Shown: piece after piece, positions 24,994 through 33,187 of the stretch
Numbering within the stretch: the stretch's first letter is position 1
How the letters are laid out: every line of letters begins with the position of its first letter
Assembly: GCA_947630835.1 (NCBI GenBank)
Contig: CANRIZ010000022.1
Coordinates: 1 to 40,609 of the forward strand
Reading direction: 5' to 3'
Length of the DNA: 40,609 bases
Source: an uncultured Clostridia bacterium
GTDB taxonomy: Bacteria; Bacillota; Clostridia; Oscillospirales; Acutalibacteraceae
Position numbers and translations under genes: made by a program
Notes under the pieces: model-generated
Database searches by the model: none
What the model saw: the letters and a program-made list of their open reading frames with translations, nothing else
Told to the model about the DNA's origin: nothing

Positions 24994-25992
24994 TCAATAA
25001 CCCGCAGTTATTTTGACCGTATTTTGAAGCGGTTTTCCCTTTGTTAAAGCGATAATATTCTCTATCGCCCCGTCCAAATGAGGTAAGCAACCCTCTACAA
25101 AGCCCGCTCTGTGCGGAGACATCACAACATGGTCGCGTTTCCACCATTCGTGTAAAGCAGACGGATAGCTTTCGCTTTCCCCTCTTTTTGGAGCGTTCCA
25201 CCATACGTCGGAGGCAAAGCCCCCGAGCTTTCCGCTTTCGAGCGCAGCCCAAGCCGCGTCCTCGTCAACGATCGCCGCCCTCGATATATTTACAAACACG
25301 ACGCCGTCCTTCATAAGCGCAAATTTCTCCGAATTAATCATTCCCTTAGTATCGCAAGTAAGCGGTAAAGTGCAGATAACCGCGTCCGCAATATTAAGCG
25401 CAGCGTCGATTTGAGCGTTTGAAAACGCCCGTTTCACCGTTTCGCCCGCCTTTGCCCTGTCGTCAACCGCTATAACCTCGGCGCCGAAAGCGGATATTAA
25501 TTTGCCTGCCTTTGAGCCTATATTGCCAAAGCCGAGCACGCATACGGTTTGAGCGGAAAGCATTTTCGACTTCAAACCAAGCGGTTTTTGATCCCTGTTC
25601 CAGTTGCCGCTCCTCATCTTTCTGTCGTGATACGATACCTTTTTGAGTAAATCAAGTAAAAGCGTAACTCCGAGCTCGGCAACGGAATCGGCGTTGCTGT
25701 GTGTGTTGCAAACAGGCACGTCAAAGCCTTTTACCGCTTCAAAATCAAACGTGTCCATTCCCGTCCACGGTACCTGTATAAGCTTAAGCTTTTTTGCATT
25801 TTCAAGGATTGTCCTTGTGACATACGGCCCGAGTAAAATTTCGGCGTCCTCTGCCGCTTCGCATATCTTTTGCTCGGTAAACTCCCCGGGTATGACAAAT
25901 TCATACATTCCGGCAATCTCTTTATCAAGCCCGTCCTTTATGTATTGAATGTCGCCGGGTACCATACTTCTTGTTAAAACAATCTTTACCAT
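24994..25992 (-). CDS. D-isomer-specific 2-hydroxyacid dehydrogenase
   Basis: A 332-aa NAD-dependent oxidoreductase of the D-lactate/phosphoglycerate dehydrogenase family. The nucleotide fold has VCVLGFGNIGSKAGKLI, followed by TLPLTCDTKGMI, FVNISRAAIVDEDA with the substrate Arg, and MSPHRAGF with the catalytic His; N-terminal NTHSNADSVAELGVTLLLDL is typical. It interconverts a 2-keto and a D-2-hydroxy acid. In this operon it might make a hydroxy acid decoration or act on the keto-acid that the aldolase uses; both are guesses. It follows an aminotransferase gene by 18 bases. Confidence 0.85.
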   Translation of the reverse strand: MVKIVLTRSMVPGDIQYIKDGLDKEIAGMYEFVIPGEFTEQKICEAAEDAEILLGPYVTRTILENAKKLKLIQVPWTGMDTFDFEAVKGFDVPVCNTHSNADSVAELGVTLLLDLLKKVSYHDRKMRSGNWNRDQKPLGLKSKMLSAQTVCVLGFGNIGSKAGKLISAFGAEVIAVDDRAKAGETVKRAFSNAQIDAALNIADAVICTLPLTCDTKGMINSEKFALMKDGVVFVNISRAAIVDEDAAWAALESGKLGGFASDVWWNAPKRGESESYPSALHEWWKRDHVVMSPHRAGFVEGCLPHLDGAIENIIALTKGKPLQNTVKITAGY

Positions 25993-26010
25993 TTGCCTTA
26001 AAGCCTGCCT

Positions 26011-27168
26011 TTACTCCCCAAATTTATAATTGCGCATCAATCCTATCGCCCGTTCCAATGTTGCCATAGGTACGGCGAAGGAAAACCTGACGTATCCGTC
26101 CCATTCCGGTCCGAAGGCTATTCCCGGAGTTGACGCTATGCCCGTTTTTTTCAATAAATCGGCACAGAAGGTATTGGAATCAACGCCCGCGGCGGAAATA
26201 TCCGTAAAGTAAAAAAATCCGGCTTTCGGCTTTATGCCCGAAAAATATTCCAGCTTATTAAGCTCCGCGTCAAAAAAGTCTATTCTTTTTTCAAGCTCGC
26301 TTACATACCCTGCTATATGCGAAGCCTCGTTTTGGTAAATAGCGCAGGCTCCCTTTTGGATAAACGTACAGGTGTTAGTGTTTATATGCTGTTGCAGCTT
26401 GTTCATTTTCGCAATAATGCCGTTTGCCCCTATCGCATAGCCGAGCCGCCAACCCGTCATAGCGTGAGATTTGCTGTAGCCGTTGCAGATAACGAGCCTG
26501 TTTTTTATATTGCCGTACAACCCGAAGCTTGTATGCGTATATCCGCCGTATATAAGCTTCTCGTAAACCTCGTCCGAAATAATATAAGCGTCGTTCTCCT
26601 CGGCAAGAGCGATAATCAATTCGACCTCTTCCTTTGAAAGCACGGTTCCGGTAGGATTGTTGGGAGAATTAACCAAAATTGCCTTTGTACGCTTGTTAAA
26701 AGCGGCTTTCAGCATTTCCCTGTCCAAGGTAAAATCTTCCTTCAAAGTCACGTTTACGATTTTTGCGGTAGGCTCTGCGAGCTTAACCGTTGCGGGATAG
26801 CTTACATAATAGGGCGAGATGAGAATAACCTCGTCGTCGGGTTCCAAAACAGCCGCCAACGCAAAATAAACCGCCGCCTTGATTCCCGGGGTGACGATTA
26901 CGTCGTTGAGGGTATAGCTCGAGCCGTAAGCTCGGTTACAGTCGTCTGCTATCAATTTTCTAAGCTCCGGCAAGCCCTGAGTTGCCGAATAATGCGTAAA
27001 ACCGTCGTTCAAAGCCTTTATTACCGAATCAACAACATAATCAGGCGTTTTAAAATCGGGTTCGCCGAGCCCGAGGGAAATAATTTCTTTCCCCTGAGCT
27101 TTCATCTCGTTTGCCGCCTGTGCGAATTTGTAAGTTAAGGATTCGCCTACTTCTTTAGTAAACTTCAT
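26011..27168 (-). CDS. class I/II aminotransferase, aspartate aminotransferase-like
   Basis: A 385-aa PLP enzyme of fold type I. Motifs: LGLGEPDFKTPDYV, TPGIKAAVYFALAAV, NSPNNPTGTVLS, ISDEVYEKLIYGG and the PLP lysine in CNGYSKSHAMTGWRLGYAIG, ending VRFSFAVPM. The frame is open to 27234, but ATG at 27168 fits the family start and overlaps the sugar transferase end by 14 bases. A general AspC-type enzyme is unusual inside a polysaccharide operon; with the next dehydrogenase it could interconvert an amino, keto and hydroxy acid that ends up in the glycan. That is inference. Confidence 0.85.
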   Translation of the reverse strand: MKFTKEVGESLTYKFAQAANEMKAQGKEIISLGLGEPDFKTPDYVVDSVIKALNDGFTHYSATQGLPELRKLIADDCNRAYGSSYTLNDVIVTPGIKAAVYFALAAVLEPDDEVILISPYYVSYPATVKLAEPTAKIVNVTLKEDFTLDREMLKAAFNKRTKAILVNSPNNPTGTVLSKEEVELIIALAEENDAYIISDEVYEKLIYGGYTHTSFGLYGNIKNRLVICNGYSKSHAMTGWRLGYAIGANGIIAKMNKLQQHINTNTCTFIQKGACAIYQNEASHIAGYVSELEKRIDFFDAELNKLEYFSGIKPKAGFFYFTDISAAGVDSNTFCADLLKKTGIASTPGIAFGPEWDGYVRFSFAVPMATLERAIGLMRNYKFGE

Positions 27169-27832
27169 TTCCCAATTTACTCTCCTTTTGCGCCCTTTCG
27201 ATATTGAGCGGGGTAATCCTTGCTTCGGATACATCCGAGCGCTTAATTACTTTAATAACGGTATCAAATATGATTTTTATATCGTTTGCCAAGGTCACGT
27301 TCTGCGCATAGGTAACGTCTAAGGCAAGCCTCTGATTCCACATAAGATAATTTCTTCCGTTAATCTGCGCCAAGCCCGTAAGGCCGGGTCTTACGCTGTG
27401 CCTTGTTCGTTCCTCACGAGTATAATACGGGAGGTAATCTATTAAAAGAGGTCTCGGGCCTACTATCGACATATCTCCCTTTAAAATATTTATCAGCTCC
27501 AATAATTCGTCGCAGGAGGTTGACCTTAAAAACTTGCCGTAAGCGGTTAACCGATTTTTATCGGGAAGCAAATTTCCGTTTTTGTCCTTAGCGTTGGACA
27601 TAGTTCTGAATTTAATAAGGCTGAAAATTTTTTCTTGCCCCGTTTTCTTATCAATCATACCGGGGCGCTTTTGAATAAAAAACGGGTTTCCCCTCATTGC
27701 CACGGCTCCGACAAGCGTTAAAACCAAAAGCACCGGAGACAGAACAATAAGCGCCGCCAGCGATAAGGTAAAATCAAAAATGCGCTTAAAATAATTTTTG
27801 TACAAACCCTTAGGCTTATGTAAACTATTCAT
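27155..27832 (-). CDS. undecaprenyl-phosphate sugar-phosphate transferase (initiating PGT, PglC/EpsL-like)
   Basis: A 225-aa monotopic phosphoglycosyltransferase that starts the repeat unit by moving a sugar-1-phosphate to undecaprenyl phosphate at the inner face of the membrane. One N-terminal membrane helix (FDFTLSLAALIVLSPVLLVL) is followed by the catalytic region SLIKFRTMSNAKD, SCDELLELINILKGDMSIVG, PRPLL and RPGLTGLAQINGRN. It is the short form without the extra multi-span domain of WbaP. ATG at 27832 has GAGGGG 4 nt upstream; a GTG lies 12 bases earlier. Substrate unknown. Confidence 0.92.
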   Translation of the reverse strand: MNSLHKPKGLYKNYFKRIFDFTLSLAALIVLSPVLLVLTLVGAVAMRGNPFFIQKRPGMIDKKTGQEKIFSLIKFRTMSNAKDKNGNLLPDKNRLTAYGKFLRSTSCDELLELINILKGDMSIVGPRPLLIDYLPYYTREERTRHSVRPGLTGLAQINGRNYLMWNQRLALDVTYAQNVTLANDIKIIFDTVIKVIKRSDVSEARITPLNIERAQKESKLGNEVY

Positions 27833-27840
27833 TTTTCCCC

Positions 27841-29109
27841 TCACTCAAAACAGCTTTTTACTATTTCAATAACGGCGGTCTGCTCTTCCTCGGTCATCTT
27901 ATTGTCGCTGGGAAGGCACAGACCTCTCGAAAAAATATCCGCCCCGACGTCCTGCGCCTTTTTGCCGGAAATATAGGCGTTGCTTAATGCCCTGCCGTTT
28001 CCGTCTTTTGTAATAAACGGATTTAAGCGATAAACGGGCTGCATGTGCATAGGCTTCCAGATAGGTCTGCCCTCGGCATTGTACTTTGCAAGGGTTTCAA
28101 GTATCTCGGTCGGACAGCTTTTTCCCTTTTCCTTTATATATAGGGCTTCGTTATCCGAACGAAGCTGAGCGCACATAGCCTCGGGATTAATAATTATGCA
28201 CGAAAGCCAAAAATTAGGCTCGCTTTCATCTGAATAAGGATTCATTTTTACGGGCAGCCCCTTAAATCCCTCAAGATAGCGCTCATATATTGCTTTTTTG
28301 CCTTTTATGTGCTCTTTAAGATACGGCGTCTGCCCTCTTACGACTCCGGCTATAACATTGCTCATTCTGTAATTATATCCGATTTCCTCATGCTGGTACC
28401 AAGGAGCGTTTTCACGGCTCTGAGTGGACCATTTTCTGACCTTTTCGGCGTCCTCCCTGCTGTCGGTAAGGAACATACCGCCCGAAGAGCCGGTTATTAT
28501 CTTATTGCCGTTAAAGGAAATTGCGCTGTAATCGCCCAAGGTTCCCGTTTCCCTGCCCTTATAAAGCGCACCGAGAGATTCCGCCGCGTCCTCGATAAGC
28601 AAAGCGTTATGCTTTTTGCATACGGCTCTGATTTCATCCGTTTTGGCGGGTGTGCCGTACAGATGCACCAGCATCACAAGACGCACGTCGGGATAGACCT
28701 CGAAAGCCTTTTCGAGAGCCTCGGGGTCCATATTCCAGGTATCGTACTCGGTATCAATGAAAACAGCCTCGCCGTTTTCGTAGGCAATGGGATTAACCGT
28801 CGCGTCAAAGGTCATATCGGAACAAAAAACCTTATGCCCTTTAAGCGCGCCCTCGTTCGGCTTGGGCATACCGTACAGGCGTTCGCCCGCAAGCTTTACG
28901 CAAAGATGCAAAGCCGCCGTTCCCGAGGAAAGCGCAACGCAATATTTACGTCCCACGAGATTGGAAATTTGCTTTTCAACCTCGTTTATGTTCTCGCCGA
29001 CGGTGGACATCCAGTTCGTTTCGTAAGCCTGCTTTATGTATTCAAGCTCGTCGCCGTGCATGGTAGGCGTAGCCAACCAAATCTTATTTTTGAATTTCTC
29101 GAATTTCAT
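27841..29109 (-). CDS. DegT/DnrJ/EryC1/StrS-family sugar aminotransferase
   Basis: A 422-aa PLP enzyme that aminates a keto group of a nucleotide sugar, similar in arrangement to PglE/EpsN, which stand next to the initiating transferase in bacillosamine-type pathways. Motifs: NWMSTVGENINEVEK, VALSSGTAALHL, MLVHLYGTPAK, LLIEDAAESLGALYKG, and SFNGNKIITGSSGGM with the PLP lysine. The partner dehydratase and acetyltransferase of a diacetamido sugar are not evident, so the exact sugar is open. First gene of the operon, 84 bases after the -10 box of the promoter. Confidence 0.9.
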   Translation of the reverse strand: MKFEKFKNKIWLATPTMHGDELEYIKQAYETNWMSTVGENINEVEKQISNLVGRKYCVALSSGTAALHLCVKLAGERLYGMPKPNEGALKGHKVFCSDMTFDATVNPIAYENGEAVFIDTEYDTWNMDPEALEKAFEVYPDVRLVMLVHLYGTPAKTDEIRAVCKKHNALLIEDAAESLGALYKGRETGTLGDYSAISFNGNKIITGSSGGMFLTDSREDAEKVRKWSTQSRENAPWYQHEEIGYNYRMSNVIAGVVRGQTPYLKEHIKGKKAIYERYLEGFKGLPVKMNPYSDESEPNFWLSCIIINPEAMCAQLRSDNEALYIKEKGKSCPTEILETLAKYNAEGRPIWKPMHMQPVYRLNPFITKDGNGRALSNAYISGKKAQDVGADIFSRGLCLPSDNKMTEEEQTAVIEIVKSCFE

Positions 29110-29192
29110 TTATAACAGCCCTTGCCGATAAAATTAACAGTTGCCTTTAAACATAATAATCTCTTTTTAAAGTGAGTATATATATTTTCACT

Positions 29193-29221
29193 ATTATATT
29201 ATGTTTTTGAGTTTGTGTCAA
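29193..29221 (-). promoter_or_regulatory. consensus promoter of the polysaccharide operon
   Basis: On the minus strand TTGACA (29221-29216) and TATAAT (29198-29193) are exactly 17 bases apart, a perfect sigma-A promoter. No other convincing promoter or terminator was seen in the roughly 22 kb of closely packed minus-strand genes after it. A six-codon ATG frame ending in a Cys codon lies in the leader but is probably fortuitous. Confidence 0.88.
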
Positions 29222-29325
29222 GCCGTATTACCCACTTGCGAAGCAAACAAGATTTTATAAATTATGTTATAACTGCAAAATTTTAGATATAATGCGGTTT
29301 TTGAATTTTTTATTTGATTTTTTGT

Positions 29326-29628
29326 TTAATTTTTATGCGTTTTGTATATCCGCTTTTTTATGCTGCCTTCGTTTTTCTTGGACTTGTGACTGATGCAATC
29401 TACGATGTAGGTTTTCTGCAGGAGCGCGTCGCCTTTGTACTTTTCGTTGGTCAAGATAGAGCGAATGGTGGTGAGCTGCCATTTTTTTCTTGCCCATCGG
29501 GTTTTATCTGTGTCCCTCCTGTAGCATAGCTCTGAATAGGTGATTTCTTCGTAACCGTTCTTCGATAAAATAAAGCATTTGGATTTGGCAGTATTTATTT
29601 TGAGAACTTTGCGAGTCGGTCTGCGCAA
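29326..29628 (-). pseudogene. degenerate serine recombinase fragment
   Basis: An open frame of 100 codons from a TTG. Residues about 48-90 ([20 protein letters not shown] then [10 protein letters not shown]) match the core of the Recombinase domain of large serine recombinases carried by conjugative and phage elements. The catalytic resolvase domain is absent and the C-terminus ends early. The first about 45 residues ([19 protein letters not shown]) are not part of that domain and look joined from another mobile-element ORF. It is a relic that marks a past integration between the polysaccharide operon and the sulfur genes. Confidence 0.7.
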
Positions 29629-29665
29629 TATGGAAGAGATGTGCCTTCAATATGCTTTTCGACAC

Positions 29666-29706
29666 ATAAAAAATGAACTGCAGCTCATTTTCGTGAGCGC
29701 AGTTCG
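29666..29706 (-). terminator. hairpin plus T run, likely terminator
   Basis: On the minus strand GAACTGC-GCTCA pairs with TGAGCTGCAGTTC (one bulge) around CGAAAA, followed by ATTTTTTATG. It lies downstream of the alcohol dehydrogenase unit and within the mobile-element remnant; a 22-codon ATG frame (about 29671-29750 region) precedes it but is not recognisable. Confidence 0.65.
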
Positions 29707-29814
29707 ATGTCCGTTTTGCTATGTATCTTTTTTCATATTGAAAGCACTTGGAATCGATTTGGAGGACTCCTTCATTCTAACCTCCATACTTTTCTTTTTC
29801 ATTGCTGATACAAA

Positions 29815-29846
29815 CAGCCTCCCCGCAAGTGTTTACGGGGAGGCTG
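29815..29846 (-). terminator. intrinsic terminator of the metNIQ operon
   Basis: A perfect 11-bp inverted repeat, CAGCCTCCCCG and CGGGGAGGCTG, with a 10-base loop, followed on the minus strand by TTTGT. It is 24 bases after the stop of the alcohol dehydrogenase gene, the last gene of that operon. Confidence 0.85.
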
Positions 29847-29869
29847 AGTTTATGTGCTCTTGCAGGTCT

Positions 29870-31036
29870 TTACAGCGCCAAATTTAAGACCGCTGTAAAC
29901 TTTGCTTTATCCAGAAGAATGTAATGTCCTACCGTTTTTGTTCCGTTTCCGGTGGCGCGGTCAGCCATTGCGTCAAAGTCCCGATCACTTATCCCAAGTT
30001 CATCAAGCGTTGTCCGCAGTTTCAGCGATCGAAAGAACCTGTTAAGTTCTATCGATAACTTTAATGCCCGCTCTTTTTCAGAAAAGTTATATGGATCGAT
30101 TCCAAAAACACGAGTCGCAAGCTGTGCCGGCTTCCGGGGTTTTTCTTCTGCGGCAAACTTTGTCCATGCAACTAAAACTACAGCCATTCCTTCGCCATGC
30201 GTAATTCCGTATTGAGCGCTTAATTCATGTTCAATACGGTGCGATCCCCAATCGGCAATTCTGCCGGTATCCAGCAGATTGTTGTGTGCAATGGATGCAA
30301 GCCATTGTACTTCTGCTCGTGCGTTCAGATCGTCCGGATACTTCACAAGACGTTCTCCGTTGACGAGTAATGCTTTCACCGCGCCTTCAATCAAATAATC
30401 GGTAACATCGGTGTGAAGGGCATCGGAAAAATACCGTTCCAGCAGATGGGATAAAATATCGGCGACACCGCAGGCTGTCTGAAATGCGGGAAGCTTTAAG
30501 GTGTACTCCGGGTTCATAATGGCAAATTTGGGGATAATGCGGTCATCTTCATATCCGAGTTTCCATTCGCCGTTTGAAAGTATCGCGCAGTTTGATGTTT
30601 CGGAGCCGCTGGCGGGAAGGGTGGATATCACCCCGACGGGCAGTACCTTTGACGGCACCGCACCTTTTCCGAAGAAGTCCCACGCATCTCCGTCATACGG
30701 AATTCCGAGTGCTGCGGCCTTTGCCGTGTCGATAGAGCTGCCGCCGCCGACAGCAAGAATAAAATCAATGTTTTCTTTTTTGCCGAGCGACGACAGCTCA
30801 CGCACAAGGTCAATGGAGGGGTTTGGCACAACATTTCCGTTTTCGTGAAACTCAATACCAAGCTCGCGGCAGGCATTCCGGACGGCGCTGTAAATCCCAA
30901 GTTCCTTTATAAACTCACCGCTGTATACCATAAGGAGAGAAGTGACTTTTTCTTCCTTTAACAAGCGGGGCAATTCCTTCTCCGCACCTTGTCCGAACAC
31001 GATCTTTGCCGGATTGTAATATTGGAAATTCACCAT
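29870..31036 (-). CDS. iron-containing alcohol dehydrogenase (YqhD/BDH type)
   Basis: A 388-aa group III alcohol dehydrogenase reducing aldehydes (or oxidising alcohols) with NAD(P)H. Seen: NPAKIVFGQGAEKELPRLL, ILAVGGGSSIDTAKAAA for dinucleotide binding, STLPASGSETSNCAIL, and the metal ligands in GVADILSHLLERYF and HRIEHELSAQYGITHGEGMA. NADPH preference is suggested by the GGGSSID form but not certain. Start has AAGGAGG 10 nt upstream. Last gene of the metN-metI-metQ-AhpD-ADH unit; its role beside a sulfur importer is unclear, perhaps detoxifying an aldehyde product. Confidence 0.9.
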   Translation of the reverse strand: MVNFQYYNPAKIVFGQGAEKELPRLLKEEKVTSLLMVYSGEFIKELGIYSAVRNACRELGIEFHENGNVVPNPSIDLVRELSSLGKKENIDFILAVGGGSSIDTAKAAALGIPYDGDAWDFFGKGAVPSKVLPVGVISTLPASGSETSNCAILSNGEWKLGYEDDRIIPKFAIMNPEYTLKLPAFQTACGVADILSHLLERYFSDALHTDVTDYLIEGAVKALLVNGERLVKYPDDLNARAEVQWLASIAHNNLLDTGRIADWGSHRIEHELSAQYGITHGEGMAVVLVAWTKFAAEEKPRKPAQLATRVFGIDPYNFSEKERALKLSIELNRFFRSLKLRTTLDELGISDRDFDAMADRATGNGTKTVGHYILLDKAKFTAVLNLAL

Positions 31037-31051
31037 TGTGCCGCATCCTCC

Positions 31052-31606
31052 TTACTGAATATTTTTTCTCCAAGTCGCAGGCTTGAATTTGTCCTTGATT
31101 GGCAGCAGCCTTTCATCCACATCAATCTTCAAAACAGAATTGAAGTTGTTTGTAGCAATCATTTGAGCGCCAAAGCCAACGATGACAACAATTTCCGCAT
31201 CGGTATAGGTATTTTTCAGGCGGGCAAATAACTCATCTGATACATTGGTCGGATCTTTCACGATTTGCCGGCCAAGTTCAATGAGATCCTGTTCCTTTTC
31301 GTCCGGGGCAAAGTCGTCCGGTTCAATTCCGAGTTCCTTTAAATCGCTGATAAAGAACAGAGAGCAAAGCTGGCAGCTATTCGTTGTAGAAACGGAATGT
31401 GCATAGATGGTAGCGGCTCGGATGCCGATGACTTCAACCAGTCTGTCCCAAGAGGTGTACCAGCCCATAAATGCGTCGTAGGTGGCATAGTCCTGAAGGA
31501 GAGCTTTCTTCATATTGGTCAGCTTTCCGTGACTTTCCAGATCGATGTATGCCTCTTTCGCTTTTCCCTGTGTCTCGTTTTCTGTAATAAATTTTACTCT
31601 TGCCAT
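31052..31606 (-). CDS. carboxymuconolactone decarboxylase/AhpD-like protein
   Basis: A 184-aa small helical protein of the CMD/AhpD superfamily. The redox motif TNSCQLCSLFF (C-x2-C, about residue 77) matches the peroxidase-active CxxC of AhpD-like proteins; the flanking helices KALLQDYATYDAFMGWY and YTDAEIVVIVGFGAQM fit the fold. Could reduce peroxides or act on a thiol/disulfide substrate. Preceded by AAAGGAG. It lies between metQ and the alcohol dehydrogenase, 42 bases after metQ, so it is part of the same transcript. Confidence 0.78.
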   Translation of the reverse strand: MARVKFITENETQGKAKEAYIDLESHGKLTNMKKALLQDYATYDAFMGWYTSWDRLVEVIGIRAATIYAHSVSTTNSCQLCSLFFISDLKELGIEPDDFAPDEKEQDLIELGRQIVKDPTNVSDELFARLKNTYTDAEIVVIVGFGAQMIATNNFNSVLKIDVDERLLPIKDKFKPATWRKNIQ

Positions 31607-31648
31607 GACTTAAATCTCCTTTATAAAATTTGTTTTGTGTGTGTTTTC

Positions 31649-32503
31649 TTACTTGATTGGAACAACAGCGCCATCGTAGGTGTCCTCAATATATTTGCGG
31701 ATTTCATCACTCTGCAAAACCTCAACCAGCTTTTTAATCGCCTCGTTGTTCTCATCCTTCTTTTGCACAACAACGATATTTTCGTATGTCTTTGCGGCAA
31801 CGCCCTGATCGGACTCTACCGCCAACGCGTCTTTCACCTTCAAACCGCCTTCGATGGCGTAGTTGCCGTTGATAACGGCCACATCAACATCCGCAAGCGC
31901 TCTGACAAGCTGCTCCGGGGCGATTTCTTTGATCTGAATGTTTTTGGGATTGGAAACAATGTCATTTACGGTTGCGTTGATATCCGCGCCGTCCTTCAGT
32001 GTGAGCAGACCTTCCTGCTGGAGCAAAAGTAAAGCTCTGGCCTCGTTTGTGGTGTTGTTAGGAACCGCTACGGTCGCTCCGTTGGGAAGATCGGCAAGGC
32101 TCTTGGTTTTTCCGGCGTAGATGCCAAAGGGCTCATAATGAACGGCGCCTACAGACACGAGATCCGTTCCGTTTTTTGCGTTGAACTCATCCAAAAACGG
32201 CTGATGCTGGAAGAAGTTGGCGTCCAGGCTGCCCTCTGCAAGACCTGTATTCGGTGTAACGGTGTCTTCGATTTGTATGATTTCAAGATTGATTCCTTCC
32301 TCGGCAAGGATAGGCTTTGCCTGTTCCAGAATTTCCGAGTGAGGCGTGACACTGGCGCCGACTTTAATCGTCACCGCGTTGCTTTCACCGGAAGATGAAT
32401 TTTCGTTAGAAGTTGAATTGCTGCATCCGGCCAAAACGCCCACAGCTACAGCAGCGATCAGTACAAGTGCGATAATGATAATTTTCTTAGAAAAGTGTTT
32501 CAT
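31649..32503 (-). CDS. metQ: methionine-type ABC importer substrate-binding lipoprotein (NlpA/MetQ family)
   Basis: A 284-aa lipoprotein. Residues 1-26 are a lipoprotein signal peptide with lipobox LAGC (Cys at about 26), then a Ser/Asn-rich linker. The mature part has KVGASVTPHSEILEQAKPIL, YEPFGIYAGKTKSLADLPNG, TVAVPNNTTNEARALLLLQQ and IVVVQKKDENNEAIKKLVEV, the standard MetQ pattern. It captures D/L-methionine or a related sulfur compound outside the cell and passes it to MetNI. AAAGGAG lies 9 nt before ATG. Confidence 0.93.
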   Translation of the reverse strand: MKHFSKKIIIIALVLIAAVAVGVLAGCSNSTSNENSSSGESNAVTIKVGASVTPHSEILEQAKPILAEEGINLEIIQIEDTVTPNTGLAEGSLDANFFQHQPFLDEFNAKNGTDLVSVGAVHYEPFGIYAGKTKSLADLPNGATVAVPNNTTNEARALLLLQQEGLLTLKDGADINATVNDIVSNPKNIQIKEIAPEQLVRALADVDVAVINGNYAIEGGLKVKDALAVESDQGVAAKTYENIVVVQKKDENNEAIKKLVEVLQSDEIRKYIEDTYDGAVVPIK

Positions 32504-32533
32504 GATTAAAATCTCCTTTTTGTTATTTTTGTT

Positions 32534-33187
32534 TTATGAATGTCTCTTTTTTGCTGCGAGGATTGTTCCGACCTCCTGGAAGATCTGAACAATCAAAATA
32601 AGAATGACTACCGTGACGAGCAGCACATCTGTTTGATAACGGTACCAGCCATAGTTCAGAGCGATAGCCCCAATACCTCCGCCGCCGATACATCCTGCCA
32701 TAGCGGAGTATCCTAAAACGGTAGCTAAATTGATTGCTCCGCCGAGTATAAGCGAAGGCGTGGCTTCCGGTAGAATAAACCGAAATATGATAGAGGCGGG
32801 AGACGCTCCCATCGATTCGGCAGCTTCTATGATTCCCGGCGACACTTCCTTCAGGGAAGACTCAACCATTCGTGCGACGATTGGGATTGTTCCAACCGTT
32901 AACGGAACGATTGTTGCGGTTGTTCCGATTGACGAGCCTGTCACAAACCTTGTAAACGGAACCAACACAACGAGAAGAATCAAAAACGGAACAGAGCGAA
33001 CAATATTCATAATCGTTCCGAGTATTGTATTGATAATTCTGTTTTGCAGGATATGACCCTTCTCGGTCACAACAAGCAAAATGCCGAGCGGAAGACCGAT
33101 CAAATACGCTAAAGCCGTTGATATGACCGTCATTTGCAGTGTTTCGAGGACACCGCTTCTGATCATTTTCCATATTGCCTCACTCAT
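32534..33187 (-). CDS. metI: methionine-type ABC importer permease
   Basis: A 217-aa membrane protein with five hydrophobic segments and the permease EAA loop (AAESMGASPASIIFRFILPE). N-terminal WKMIRSGVLETLQMTVISTA is typical for MetI. It forms the channel of the MetNIQ importer as a dimer. Its ATG overlaps the metN stop by 4 bases (ATGA) with GAGGAGG 10 nt upstream. Confidence 0.93.
   Translation of the reverse strand: MSEAIWKMIRSGVLETLQMTVISTALAYLIGLPLGILLVVTEKGHILQNRIINTILGTIMNIVRSVPFLILLVVLVPFTRFVTGSSIGTTATIVPLTVGTIPIVARMVESSLKEVSPGIIEAAESMGASPASIIFRFILPEATPSLILGGAINLATVLGYSAMAGCIGGGGIGAIALNYGWYRYQTDVLLVTVVILILIVQIFQEVGTILAAKKRHS

Noticed and set aside
28309-29115. A 268-codon open frame on the plus strand
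   Set aside because: Antisense to the DegT-family aminotransferase, without a ribosome site or family motif.
29315-29529. Plus-strand ORF in the mobile-element remnant
   Set aside because: It is antisense to the clear recombinase-domain fragment and has no ribosome site or recognisable motif.
31397-32032. A 211-codon open frame on the plus strand
   Set aside because: Overlaps metQ and the AhpD-like gene on the other strand and looks like a hydrophobic shadow frame.
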